NCBI RefSeq assembly: GCF_000247815.1
Contig: NW_004775928.1
Coordinates: 64,501-128,500 of the forward strand
DNA: 64,000 nucleotides
DNA from: Ficedula albicollis
Lineage: Eukaryota; Chordata; Aves; Passeriformes; Muscicapidae
Reading direction: 5' to 3'
Made by a program: the position numbers and the translations under genes. The notes under the pieces are model-generated. The model did not search any database and was not told where the DNA came from. It saw only the letters and a program-made list of their open reading frames with translations. This document shows, piece after piece, positions 1-13,197 of the stretch (its first letter is position 1; each line of letters begins with the position of its first letter).

Positions 1-1159
1 GTAAAAGTGATGTCTTTATCACTGTTGCTGCACTTCTGGTGATGCCAGTGGGACATTTATGAGTTTTTAAGCCTGTTTGGACTTTCGTTGTATATATACT
101 TTACAAGTCCTAATGTGTTATAAAAGGAGACGGGGTCTGACGTTATTGTATGACATGCTTCTCCATGAAACATCTGGGATTTTGAATGACATTAAAGACT
201 ATGGTAAGGAGTGCAAACATCAGCTTCTTTCCTTGCTTGCTTTTAACACCACATGGTTCTCTCCTGACAATTTTCTTCATATGAACTGAAAATCCTTGCT
301 CTTAGGGCATCAGCTTTGCCAAATCTGTTACTACTTCCACTATGAATCCATCTGTCTCTGAAGTATGCTAGTATTTGTACACAAGGTGAGGAAATTCTAT
401 CTGGAACAACAAAAACCACTTTTGGAGGTGCCAATGCTAAAGAACTGCATCAAGCAGAAAATACCTGAACAGTTAATGTCAATAAGACATCACGCACCAC
501 ATACTTCATAGTGAATGCCAACCTGGTGCATTTGACAAAGAAAGTGAGCTCAACAGGTTTTTGGGTTTTGTTTTTGTTGGGTTTTTTGCTTGTTTTTTTT
601 CTTATTCTTTTTTTAATCTGAGATTTTTTTTCTTATCAGTTTCTGGGTTTGATAACTTTTTTTTGCTTTCTATTTTTACTGTTTCCACTTTTCTATTGGA
701 CAAGCGTCAGAGACAAAGATATAAGGCTACTCAGAGATATTCAGGAGATTATGGTTTCAGAAACCAGCCATTTAGGTGACTGGGGCTACTAAAATGGCTT
801 TTGTAATACTTTGAAAAATGCAATCTTTGCTGCTCAGGAGGATTGAACCAACAACATCATTGCAAGTATATAAGCTATTTACAAATGTCCTATATGGACT
901 GCTTTGGATTAGAGATGAGGAATTACAGTAAAAACCTGAGATTTCTGAACTAGTGGTCTGGGGTTATAGATGGTAGAACTGGATGTTTATACTGTCTCCT
1001 ATTATCTGTGAGGTTTTAGGGAGAAAGATTACCATGTATAATAATATAAATAGAATATATTTTAAATCTTTTGTGTATCTAGTTAAAAACATGCTCCAAC
1101 CTTAAAAAAATTCACTGTATCTAGTCTATCTCAGGAAAGAACTGCAAACAAGCTCTTCG
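1..1159. other. AT-rich non-coding stretch, nothing recognised
   Basis: I see no exon, RNA gene or recognisable mobile element here. T-rich low-complexity tracts occur at about 560-680. Short open frames are at the chance level for this base composition. Confidence 0.6.
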
Positions 1160-1287
1160 CTGAGATTAGCTCAGCTGGTTAGAGAGTGGTGCTAATAACA
1201 TCAATCTTGTGGATTCTATTCACACGCTCACTTAGATGGACCTTGTGGGTCCCTTCCAACTCAGAATAATCTCTGATTCTGTGATTC
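1160..1287 (+). mobile_element. tRNA-Ile-derived SINE with CR1-like tail (TguSINE1-like)
   Basis: The 5' part resembles tRNA-Ile. The A box TAGCTCAGCTGG at 1167-1178 fits the pol III consensus. A 5-bp anticodon stem (TGGTG/CATCA) encloses loop CTAATAA, giving anticodon AAT at 1194-1196. The B box at 1211-1221 (GGATTCTATTC) is degraded from GGTTCGANTCC. The head runs into a CR1-like 3' end (GGTCCCTTCCAACTCAG, then ATTCTGTG-type repeats). This head-plus-tail architecture is that of TguSINE1, which is thought to be mobilised by CR1 reverse transcriptase and is described from passerine birds. The damaged B box and mutated tRNA arms mean a dead copy and not a functional tRNA gene. The family name is from memory. 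Confidence 0.85.
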
Positions 1288-2774
1288 CTCCTCCCTCTCC
1301 TACCACCCCATTTACTGTCCTTCACTGAGGGACAGGCAAATGCCAAATTCATCACCTGCTGATACTTCTCCAAAGTCTGATCCAGAGTTACTGCCCTGGG
1401 CTACTGTCTGTAGCTCATGTACTTCAGGGCGTACCTGTCAGGCTAGAAGATGCACCTTAGAAAGCTGGGGGCATGGGAGGGTAAAGTGCATGTGTAGAAA
1501 AGCAGGAGACAACTGGGAGTTAAGTAAACAGGGTAGCATGAAGTGTGGTGATTTAACTGGCTGGATGTTAGGGATTGGATCTTAGAATGGGTAGGTGTAC
1601 TTGCATAAGCAGCAAAAAACTCCCAAAACCAGACAGGTAAACGTCCCATACTTCTGCTTGTTTTTCCTAAGGCTTGGATACAGCCAACACATGTCATAGA
1701 TGTCTTTTAAAGAATCCTTTCTACCCTTTTTGTATAATTTTAAGTTTACTCTATGAATATTAGGAGTTGAATCAAATCATATCATATCTTCCTTATATTT
1801 TCCGGTTCTACTCTTTCTAGTTACTTAAAATGGAAACATATTTTCATGCATAATAATTAGATATTCAACTTCTTCTACCTAGTACAATAAATATTTGTGG
1901 ACATCTAGTTTATGCAAGTTTTGTTTCTTCTCTTGCTCCTAAATTTACATAACTTCTAAATTAAATTTAAAATAAGATGGCAGAAAATCTTTTCTAGTCC
2001 CTCCTTCCTACTGGTGTAAATATAAAAGTGCACATCCTAACTTTACAAGGATTTTATCAGCTCCTGAAGTTTTTGCAAAAGCTTGTTGCTGACCAGAAAC
2101 TAGGTCATGCAACTGTTCTTCAATAAAGATTCACTTTTGATGTATCTCAGCAGCAGCCTTTCTGTAGCAGGAGTCCTGCAGTTTGAGATCTTTAAAATTT
2201 GAGCTTCATGCCACAGGTATTTATTTTTCTTTATTGAAATTCTTCCATCTCACTTCACTTTTGTGATGGATGTGTCTCATTCATACCATGAGGTCATTCT
2301 CCGTTGTTTATTTATTTAAATATATTTTCAGATGGATTCTCTTAAGTTGAGAACTATGTTTACAATTTTTGCCAAGGTAGCACCTGAGATATGTTATGTA
2401 TTACAAGAGGGAGACTGCTGCTGGTGGAAGTGGAAGCTTGATACAAAATTTAGTAGAGAACCCCTCCTGTTTAGTTACAAGATGCTGAAAGGACGCCCTT
2501 GCTTTCTAAAATACTTCTCAGAGCTGTTGGGTGCAACTGGATCCAATCTTGGCCTCCAAATTTCTATGGCTTAAGAAATTATAGAGGTGTGATTGCACCT
2601 TTGTACGACTTTGCCCAGTAGAATTATTAAGGGAAAAACGAGATCTATTTCTGTAAAGAATGCTTAAAATTAAATTGAATTTAAAATTAAAAAATTATGT
2701 ATTATGATGAATGATTAGCCAGAAGTATCTTGGTAAGAATTATTAACTATACAGCATAAAAGTTAAAATTGCTG
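1288..2774. other. Unique non-coding stretch
   Basis: I see no recognisable gene or transposon. Base composition is ordinary and AT-rich up to the edge of the pentanucleotide array at 2775. Confidence 0.5.
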
Positions 2775-3610
2775 GGATAGGATAGGATAGGATAGGATAG
2801 GATAGGATAGGATAGGATAGGATAGGATAGGATAGGATAGGATAGGATAGGATAGGATAGGATAGGATAGGATAGGATAGGATAGGATAGGATAGGATAG
2901 GATAGGATAGGATAGGATAGGATAGGATAGGATAGGATAGGATAGGATAGGATAGGATAGGATAGGATAGGATAGGATAGGATAGGATAGGATAGGATAG
3001 GATAGGATAGGATAGGATAGGATAGGATAGGATAGGATAGGATAGGATAGGATAGGATAGGATAGGATAGGATAGGATAGGATAGGATAGGATAGGATAG
3101 GATAGGATAGGATAGGATAGGATAGGATAGGATAGGATAGGATAGGATAGGATAGGATAGGATAGGATAGGATAGGATAGGATAGGATAGGATAGGATAG
3201 GATAGGATAGGATAGGATAGGATAGGATAGGATAGGATAGGATAGGATAGGATAGGATAGGATAGGATAGGATAGGATAGGATAGGATAGGATAGGATAG
3301 GATAGGATAGGATAGGATAGGATAGGATAGGATAGGATAGGATAGGATAGGATAGGATAGGATAGGATAGGATAGGATAGGATAGGATAGGATAGGATAG
3401 GATAGGATAGGATAGGATAGGATAGGATAGGATAGGATAGGATAGGATAGGATAGGATAGGATAGGATAGGATAGGATAGGATAGGATAGGATAGGATAG
3501 GATAGGATAGGATAGGATAGGATAGGATAGGATAGGATAGGATAGGATAGGATAGGATAGGATAGGATAGGATAGGATAGGATAGGATAGGATAGGATAG
3601 GATAGGATAG
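2775..3610. repeat. (GGATA)n pentanucleotide microsatellite, about 167 copies
   Basis: This is an uninterrupted array of GGATA (TATCC on the other strand) of 836 bp. I saw no variant unit by reading through it. The edges are sharp: unique sequence ends at 2774 and resumes with TGCACTAC at 3611. Because 15 bp is five codons, the minus strand stays open and gives a spurious repetitive PILSY peptide. It is not a telomeric repeat. Such purity over this length suggests recent expansion or repeated homogenisation. Confidence 0.98.
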
Positions 3611-5812
3611 TGCACTACATCGAAGCCATCATGTTAAAAAAATTGTAATAAAACTAGCAAGAGAAAACAATTATTAAAACAGAGATTGATAAAAGTCGCT
3701 CATAACAACAATTGTGACCAAAATCTCCTCTTTGAGGAGCAACACTGAGGGGTATGCCCACCCGAAGGAGAAATCTTCATACAGACTCCAAAAAGGGATA
3801 TGTTAGAAGATCCAAACTGTGCAAAAGTGGAACTTGACTTTTACAGTATAAAGTGATTGACTGTCAGTCATACGTGTCCTGGTCAGCACAGCATTTGTCC
3901 ATAAGGGTTTGCTATATCTCTCACATCTTTCTCTCCCTATCAGGGTGTTAGCTTTGGGGTTGATGGGCCAGACTGGCTTTAGCACAAACTCAGCATGGCA
4001 GCTCCCTCTCTGTCCATCACTTAGAGTCTCTTAACAGGGCATTGCCTGAGTTGCTTGACCACATTCCAGGGCAGAACATCCTGCTACAGGATCGCTAAGC
4101 GTTAATATGAACAGGCAACAAGTGGTGACAAACAGCCGTAAAATTCACCTCGAACTGATAGCCATGTCATAACCATGAGCACCATTTTTTTTTCAAGCTT
4201 TCTATTACTAAGAAGGAAGGAAATATTTTTTGGCTTTGTTTTGGTGGCTGCTTAAACTGGCTGTCTTAGCAAATACAGAATGAAATATGTAAAACTCATT
4301 TGATCAGATACCCCTTGGTATGGATATGGCTCATGAATCAATGAAAGAAACTGTCACTAAGTTGGGATTAATTTAATAATAGAATCCCCTTGATTTTAAG
4401 AATAATACATGCATGACTCACACACAAAGTAATTAATTCTGAATAACTCTTTTTACATCAATGCAAATAATCTAGTCAGTTTTTGAGGTCTCCCTGCTCC
4501 TAAAGCTCCTGCTCAAATCACTCAGCCTGGGCATAAATATATCAACACTTGACTAACACTGTCTCAACATCTTTAAATACATAAGCTGTTGTAAATCTCC
4601 AATTATTTATTTTGGTCAAAATTATTTCTTGTCTGTTCTGAGATTAGGAATTTAAGCTTTGGATCACAACTTCTTGCTGCACTTTAGCATGGTTAAGGAA
4701 AACACAGTTGAACACACTTGTACATCAACAAAAATGTGTCAGTATGCCTACTTTGCTGAAGTATAAGCTGTTCAACAACTAGAGCCATAATAAATTTGCA
4801 GTTGACTATGAATGTGTGTATGATCCACTTCATATTATCACTGAATCTAGAACTTAAATACTTATCTACCCACTGATTTTTTTCAAATTTAATATTAAGA
4901 CTTTGGTAAAACTAGAGGAAATCCCAGCTGAGTGACTCCTGGGATTATTTTGTGTGTTCAGATGAAAAGTATCTCCACACCTGTAGAAACATTATAATCC
5001 TTGTACAGTAAGAATAGAGATTATATATATTTTTTTTTTTCCTCCTGATTTGGAAAAATAGACAAAATTCTGTTGCCATCTGCAATTTAGTGATTAAGAC
5101 CAATTCTGGGACTCATTTTGCGCTGAAAATTAGTGTGGGGCTAGCTCTAGACATGAAGCACTCCAGAGACTACTTTGTGCCCCAGGGATCTGGGGGATCT
5201 TGAGCTGTGCTGCTCAGGGTGGTTCTGTTCTGTGACCTCAAACACTGAGTACTTCTGAGAGCTAGCAAAAGCTAAGGATATTGCTGTAGGCAAACATAGT
5301 GGTGGGCACAAAGAATTGGATCCTGCCAAGGGCAAGAGGTGTGTGTAGAAAGAGTCCTTTCAAGCCACATTTTTAAGCAGTTATTTCTATATCTAAACTT
5401 ACAAAAGGAAATCTACTGACTGAGAGTAGGTCCATACCTATGACTAGAAAGGTAACCACTGTCTTTTGATGATTCTGTAAATTCATGATCCTATATTACT
5501 ACCATTTGATAAATAGAAGGAATGCTGTACCTCTTCTCTTTAAGACACCAAAATAATGAGGTAAAACTTCTGGGGAATGGAAAAAAAAAAAAAGAAAAAA
5601 CTAAAAATAGGGTGATTAAAGAGACCTTGATTTCTGTTTGTATAACAAAGATGTACTCTCATTATGTTATATTGTTATTGACAAATTTTGGGTATTTGGA
5701 AACATTATAATCTCTTCAAGGCAATAAAAGAGAAAAGAGAATTGCCTCAAATATATCCACAGAAATGTCACCTGTGCTGTATGATTACTTTTTAAAGAAG
5801 TCTGAGTGGGAG
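3611..5812. other. Unique non-coding stretch
   Basis: No gene or mobile element could be recognised. A slightly more GC-rich patch at about 5150-5340 has short open frames on both strands but no recognisable protein. A/T homopolymer tracts are present at about 5030 and 5580. Confidence 0.45.
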
Positions 5813-5813
5813 C

Positions 5814-6365
5814 AGCCGTGGCCTGATCCCAGCTGGCAGGTGAGCCTCCACCCAATCTCTGTCTCATTCCCTGCAGGAAGATGGGCTAGAAAATAGGAAG
5901 AGCAAAACCTAAAAAACTCACAACAAATTGTGAGTCAAGATAAAGACAGTTTAGGAAGTGAAGCAAACCTGCACGTGCAAACAAAGCAAAATAAGGAATA
6001 CTTCCCATGGGCACGCAGAGGTTTAGCTGCCTCCTGGAAAGCAAAGCCTCAGTACACGTGATAAGTATTTGGGAAGAAAAATGCTGTATGCAAAGGGCAT
6101 ATTTCACTCCTTCTCTTTTCCCTGAGTTTTTACTGCTGAGCACAACATTTTATGGCATGGGATATCTCTTTGGTCTGCTGAGTTCAACTCTCTCAGCTGT
6201 GTCCTCACCCACTTTCTTGTGCAGCCCCAGCCTAATCCCTTCAGGCAGGAGCTTGGTGCTGTGAAAAGACTATTCAGCTGTACCTAAAACACTGGTATGT
6301 TATCAGCTCCAGCTGGGAAGAAGTGCTGAAATTATAGTTATGGTAATACTGTGTGCTGAGAACAT
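5814..6365 (-). mobile_element. Decayed ERVL-type LTR, minus orientation
   Basis: Read on the plus strand, the sequence follows the reverse complement of a common avian ERVL-type LTR almost from end to end. It begins with CGTGGCCTGATCCCAGCTGG at 5818 (family: CGTGGTTTAACCCCAGC). It then has GAGTCAAGATAAAGACAG at about 5932 and the U3 block GGGATATCTCTTTGGTC near 6158. The position of the family TATA box reads GCTCAGCAGTAAAAAC on the minus strand (about 6126-6141), so it is weakened. The 3' limit is soft and may lie anywhere at 6330-6390. No internal retroviral sequence flanks it, so it is a solo LTR or fragment. It is more diverged than the LTRs at 21.2 and 38.5 kb. Confidence 0.75.
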
Positions 6366-9297
6366 AGAAGAATCTAGCAATTTTGGATAGAGTTCGGTAA
6401 AATATTGCATGAGCTAAATTATATACTGGGAATTAAGCATACAAATTCACTTTGATGGGAGGGAGGGTTTTTGTCACATGGCTTCCACGTATTCTGTAAA
6501 TTAAGGTTGAAAGGAGAGAAAGGAGAATGAAATTTTATGTATCAGAGACTGTAAAAATAATACAGGGGGAAGGTCAGCAACTAGCTGATTCTGCATCTTA
6601 ATAGCAAAGTCATGAAAATCTTGTTCACTTGAAGTAATGGCAAGCACTTAAGTGTGCTAACAGTGAGGAGAGCTAACTTGCACCATGTACTGTAGCTTCT
6701 TAGTAAGGTTAACAAACTACATTAACCATTCACTCATCTGTGGCTCATAATTAATCACTCCTTGAAAATTACATTGTATAATAAATGAGGACAGACATGA
6801 TTCATTAAAACTTCTAATTAATTCTATTTAATACTATTTCATAGTTCATTGGTAAGTGCTGAGAGAAGGATTATGCTGTAGGATACTTGATGCATTACTG
6901 ACAAAGAAGTAAATAGGGCAAACATAATGCAGCAAGACTATTTGCCAATGTAAATACCAGTTGTTTATCTCTAGTAATGTTGGATCTATACTTTGTGTCA
7001 GTTAACGTTTTCACTGCCAGTTTATATTTCCATGGACCTATGACCCAGCTGTAGAAATGAATCATGGGCTCAAATCTTTATCCTCTTCAGGGCAATTATA
7101 CTGCCTCCTTCCCTGTCAAATCCTCTAGGAAAAGAAGTTTAAGAACAGCATTTTTCTCATGTTGCGCCCAATCTCTTTATTATATCACGAACATTTCAAT
7201 ATAACTTTTTCAACTAAATGATAACAACTTGGTAGTTAATATGCAGAGGTGAAAAATACTCTATTTAAGTGCTTCAAAAGGTGAAAATAGTGATGAATCA
7301 CAGCTGCGAAATCAATTTTTGTGGGAGCTCAATTCTGCTTATATGCTTCCTTTTTGGTAATTTCAAGAGTAGGAAATTCCATCATAGAGTAGCAGTAGGG
7401 TTCCACCATGGCTCTCTTGTTTTAAAGAAAGATGTTGCTGCTACCATTTAACAAAAATGGGCCCTTGCCATCAGTTCTGACCTCAAGAGGAAAATGGCAG
7501 TGTCCTTTTGCCTATGAGAACTCCAGTTATATTACCACTGGATGGAAATACAGAGGACAGCAGGTTTCCTAAAGATTTTCCGAGCAAGTTTGAATATGTG
7601 GGTATAAGTTACAGAAAAAAAAAGGAGAAAAATGTGTGTGAGGGTTGCTGCATGAAATCTTTCCATCCCAGCTTAACTGGCAGTGCCTTATTTGATCTCA
7701 GCTGGTCCTGTGGCAAAAGCTCTCTAGCTTTACTCTTGGGAGTGAACACATAGATTTAGCCTTTATGCAAAGGGCCTTTGGCAAACAATTGCCTCTAAGT
7801 TTAACTTCTATGGTAAAACTTCTATTAAAAATATTTTCTTTTAAAACTTCCATCTACACAGTACCACAAAAGTGGTATATGGCAAATGGGAAAATGTTAA
7901 CAAAGGATTTGTGGTTAATTTGAACAAACTCTCTGTTTGGCAAAAAGTCAAACTGATAAAAAAACCCAAGAAAACAGTAAACTAGAGAATAAATTGAATT
8001 GCATTTGAGCCATTAAATTATTTTTCTTCAGAAAATAAACCAAAAAAAACCCCTAACAAAATAAATCAAAAACCTGAAACCAACAAGTGAGACTTCCCCA
8101 AGCTCCACCAAGTCCCCCAGCTACTAGCCATCAATTCTGCATCTTACTGAGCCTCCATCTTAAGTTGATCTAGTGGCAAACTAACCACCAGCTACCAAAG
8201 TTTTCCACTCTTTCAGCAAGTAGATTGGCTTGTGAAGCACAGGCTTGAGACCCTGTTTACTGTAATTATTGTTAAGTGCCTACTAGGTACTTTGAGTGTA
8301 GATCAATGAAAAGTGCTCAGGAAATTTTAGAAATTAAGCCTATCAGCCCAAATAGTTTATAATTAAAATGATTTATTGCTAAAGAGTTACTCATCTGACA
8401 TATTTAGAACATATTTTACATTATTGATTGTTTGATCTCCAGAAATGTAAATATTTTACAGAGTTCAAAAAATGTTGACAAGCTTTTTATCTTTTTGTAG
8501 AGATAATTATTCACAACAGGACTGTAGTAGACCTGGAGTGTGAAAACACTGCTCTTTGAATAACTCTGTTAGCTGATACAAATGCATAAATGGAAGGGTT
8601 CCCAGCCAACCTACCAGTAATTCAAAGAACATGATAGTCTAATATTATTTCTATTGCTGTCTTCATGCTATTTACAAATTTAACTTTGGTTTCTACACTC
8701 GAATTAAGATTAAACTGAGGCACATGATGCTACAGACTCACTTTGCCCCTGTTTCATGACAAATATTTTATAATTGTGTTTGAAAGTATGAGAATTGCAG
8801 TGGTCCATTGGAAAATGGTAGGATGAGAAAGTTTAGATTTTATTAGTCAATATGTTTTAAATTGTTTTATATAGATTTGCCTTATTGTATCTGATTGCTT
8901 TCACCTCACTACATTCAACTATGCCTGACTGCTTTTAACAGAATACAAACTTAGTCTAGTACATATGAACCATATGGATGAAAACTGCTGATCCAACAAA
9001 ACAAAGAAGCACCTGTTCTGCAAGGCATTATATATACCTGCATTGACTTCAAGATTTGTAGAATACAAAAAGGTAGTTGGCCTTCAAGCCTTTTTTCCAG
9101 ATATGTCTCTCCCTCTTACAATAAAAGCCTGATTATTGCAAAAGGGGACCTGAAATATAAACTGTGAAATAATTGACTTATAGCACTAGTGGGATAAGGG
9201 GTGCATTAATGACACATGTTTTCAGGCAGTGTATTTTATGCTAAGCATTTGCATACCATGAAAATAAATAACAAAATAAATATAAACCATAGGTTTT
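6366..9297. other. AT-rich unique non-coding stretch
   Basis: I see no recognisable gene, RNA or transposon. Open frames are short and unlike known proteins. It ends at the T-rich heptamer array starting about 9298. Confidence 0.5.
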
Positions 9298-10232
<935 letters not shown>

Positions 10233-10979
10233 CTTTTTTTACTTAAATTTATTAATTTAATGTCAGGAACTAGAGAGTATATGTCAGTTTCTTGAAGACA
10301 TAGATTGTGAGGAATTAAATATCTCATCCACCACAGCTCTGGAATTCAGTCTTTAGTTTTCAATTTAGTGTTGCATAACTCATTGCTGTGAGCAGAAGAC
10401 ATGATTCCATTCTGCTCAGCATCTCCAGGTGTGCGTTCGTGGCTTGAGTGCAGTCACACAGTGAATTAGGTCAGGGAGCGGCTCCAGATGAAAATTAATT
10501 CTAGGAAAAAATGTCTTAGTTGTCAGCCCAGACCAGGCTGGGTGGTTGGTCATACTAGCCCAACTGCTAGTGAAGGTGCAATAGAGAAATGTAAAAGAAA
10601 GGCCTTGTAGAATAAATAGTGTGTGCACACTGTTTCTACTGCTCTCGGTAAGACTTGTGCTGTATTAAGTTGGAATAGAGACCAGAGATGTAGGCTTAGA
10701 TCTTAAAAGTGGTTTCTCTCTCAGCACATCGGCTTTCCAAGTGCTTTGACTTTGGGAATTAGCTCAGGGTGAACCAGTCTGGTAAGACATCTGAATTCCA
10801 AGACTTATATCTGCTTAATCTAGCAGACAGGTGAATTTGTAATTGGTCACTGAAGACTTTTTTCTCCCAAATCGAGTTTAACAATCTTCATGTTGAACAC
10901 TTTTTTACACTAAGTTACTTCAATTCCTGTGGTACTTCTGTTGGGCAATAAAGAATAATATTGTATGCAACAATGAGAG
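10233..10979. other. Unique non-coding stretch between two tandem arrays
   Basis: No gene or mobile element was recognised. Composition is balanced (about 10400-10810), unlike the flanking AT-rich DNA. It contains an isolated A-box-like TTAGCTCAG at about 10759 with no B box or tRNA fold. Confidence 0.45.
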
Positions 10980-11473
10980 AAAGAAAAGAAAAGAAAAGAA
11001 AAGAAAAGAAAAGAAAAGAAAAGAAAAGAAAAGAAAAGAAAAGAAAAGAAAAGAAAAGAAAAGAAAAGAAAAGAAAAGAAAAGAAAAGAAAAGAAAAGAA
11101 AAGAAAAGAAAAGAAAAGAAAAGAAAAGAAAAGAAAAGAAAAGAAAAGAAAAGAAAAGAAAAGAAAAGAAAAGAAAAGAAAAGAAAAGAAAAGAAAAGAA
11201 AAGAAAAGAAAAGAAAAGAAAAGAAAAGAAAAGAAAAGAAAAGAAAAGAAAAGAAAAGAAAAGAAAAGAAAAGAAAAGAAAAGAAAAGAAAAGAAAAGAA
11301 AAGAAAAGAAAAGAAAAGAAAAGAAAAGAAAAGAAAAGAAAAGAAAAGAAAAGAAAAGAAAAGAAAAGAAAAGAAAAGAAAAGAAAAGAAAAGAAAAGAA
11401 AAGAAAAGAAAAGAAAAGAAAAGAAAAGAAAAGAAAAGAAAAGAAAAGAAAAGAAGAAAAGAAAGAAAGAAAC
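10980..11473. repeat. (AAAAG)n pentanucleotide microsatellite, about 95 copies
   Basis: AAAAG is repeated nearly perfectly to about 11453, then shows slightly irregular AAGAAG/AAAG units to 11473. The strand is all-purine (all-pyrimidine opposite), the composition that can form intramolecular triplex DNA. Open frames through it on both strands (KRKEK, FSFLF) are artefacts of repeat periodicity. Confidence 0.97.
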
Positions 11474-13049
11474 TCTCCAGAAAGACCTTTGCCAAGAAAA
11501 ATCTCTCCAAAATAGCACATAAATAGTAAAAATTCACTGAATAATGTCCTGTAGCTATTGCATGATTATCATACAAGTACTGTCGGATATACTTACTTTA
11601 TAAAGATTCTGGAGCAGAGAAATATCTTCCTACTGAATATTTCCTTTGCAGGTTATTTACTTGTCTACATGAAGACCACACAGCCACTGATGTATGGCAG
11701 AAAACTTCAGAACTTTTTTCCTCTGTAATGAATCTCAGTGAATGGATTTGAGCTGCTCCCAGTAACATGACAAAAAAAAAAAAAATGCAAGTTTTGTTGT
11801 CCTGACATTGACAGCATAATCTATCTGTAAAAATAATTTAGTTTCAAAGCATTGGATACCTTGAAAATAGAACTCTGAGGAATATAGGCTCAGTTTAGTT
11901 GAGATCACTTTTGTTGTTGTTGTTGTGTTTGGGTTTTTTTTTGTTGTTGTTGTTTTTCCCAGGGAGGAAAATAGCATTATAATCACTCTATAGGAGGAAT
12001 CCACATTGTTTTGTGTGTTTGTTCAAGAAAACAGATTGAAAAGAGGAGTTGCTCCGTGCTTATGCTGAGAAAACCTCTCTTCTCCTCGTGGAAATTTTAC
12101 ATTGTTTTGGATTGCACGAGAACAGCTGATAGGATCATATGAGAGACACCACGGACTATCAGATAACTTTTACAGGTGACATTTCTGGTAAGTTATGGTC
12201 AGCCCGGGTTTAACGAGAAAAACATAGATTTCTTTAAAAATCATGACTTTTCTTTTTGGTTATTTAGTCATTCTTTGTGTTACATTAATATCTGTTCCAT
12301 TATATTCTTTGTCCACTTTAGGAGAAACAGACATGTCACTGAGTGTTAAGGTTTCTAGAAGAAAATGTAGGAATAATATTTGGATGTTTGTCTAAAATTC
12401 TAGGAAAAGGTCCACTTCCTCATTTAAATTAGCAAATATTTATGAAATTTTAGCACTTGCTCTTGGCCACTGTTCCATCCTTTGAAAATGAAAAATGGGA
12501 ACACAAATAGAAGAATGAAGAATGCAAATAGAAATTATCTGCACATAATATTAGGGATTTGATTTCTGAAGTCAGATCAAGATAAAGAAATGTACAATTG
12601 ACTTTCCTCAAAACATCTGTATTTCATGCTATGTCTGATAACAATAGAAGCAAAATTATTCAGCTATTAAAGGTAAAACTTAATGCTTAGTAATCCTGTG
12701 AAAGAATGACTAAAGAGCTCTGCCTGTACGCAGAAAATTTTGAGGATATTTATGATGATATCAGATGTTTTCTGTAGGATACCATCTCCAGTTAGCCACT
12801 TAATTAAGGAAAATGGCCTGTCTGATAATATAAATCCTGCTAATGATGACCAGACGATGACAAAAATCACAAAGGATTATGCTGAGTAATGATTATATAA
12901 AAATAGTAATTGAGTTTTCATAGCAGTCATGCAGACTTAATCTTCAGCCACATTCTGAAAAGAAGCATACCTTGCCTTTCCTTGCTTCCAGCTTCATTTC
13001 TGTGTCAGTGCATGGGGACTTGCAGCCCTGGACAGTGGATGAGAAGGGA
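11474..13049. other. AT-rich unique stretch with a small (TTG)n tract
   Basis: (TTG)n/(TTGT)n low complexity lies at about 11909-11957. The rest is unremarkable. A donor-like GGTAAGT at about 12187 has no convincing exon upstream, so it is not called. Confidence 0.45.
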
Positions 13050-13197
13050 GACTCAAGTTTGGAGAGTTTGAAGCATGCACATGTGGTGCTTAGGGACATG
13101 GCTTGGTGGTGGAGCTGGCAGTGTTAGGTTTATGGGTGGACTCAATGTTGTCAAAGGCCTTTTCCAACCTAACTGATTCTGTGATTCTGTGAACTTC
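13050..13197 (+). mobile_element. CR1 LINE 3' end fragment
   Basis: This matches the terminal part of avian CR1: GGGACATGGCTTGGTGGTGG at about 13094, then a GGCAGTGTTAGGTTTATGGG block, GGACTCAATG, CCTTTTCCAACCT, and the terminal ATTCTGTG repeat (13173-13190). It is heavily 5'-truncated, as is usual for CR1, and lacks coding sequence. Confidence 0.88.

Noticed and set aside
1160..1235. Functional tRNA-Ile gene
   Set aside because: The B box and acceptor arms are degraded and the sequence runs into a CR1-like tail; it is a SINE head.
2775..3610. Interstitial telomeric repeat
   Set aside because: The unit is GGATA, not TTAGGG.
2743..3615. 290-residue repetitive open frame over the GGATA array
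   Set aside because: It is a by-product of pentamer periodicity; the same applies to frames over the AAAAG and ATATT arrays.
10752..10800. Second tRNA-like element at GAATTAGCTCAGG
   Set aside because: Only an A-box-like word is present; there is no anticodon arm, B box or SINE tail.
12170..12200. Splice donor GGTAAGT as evidence of an exon
   Set aside because: There is no open reading frame or acceptor upstream that makes a credible exon.
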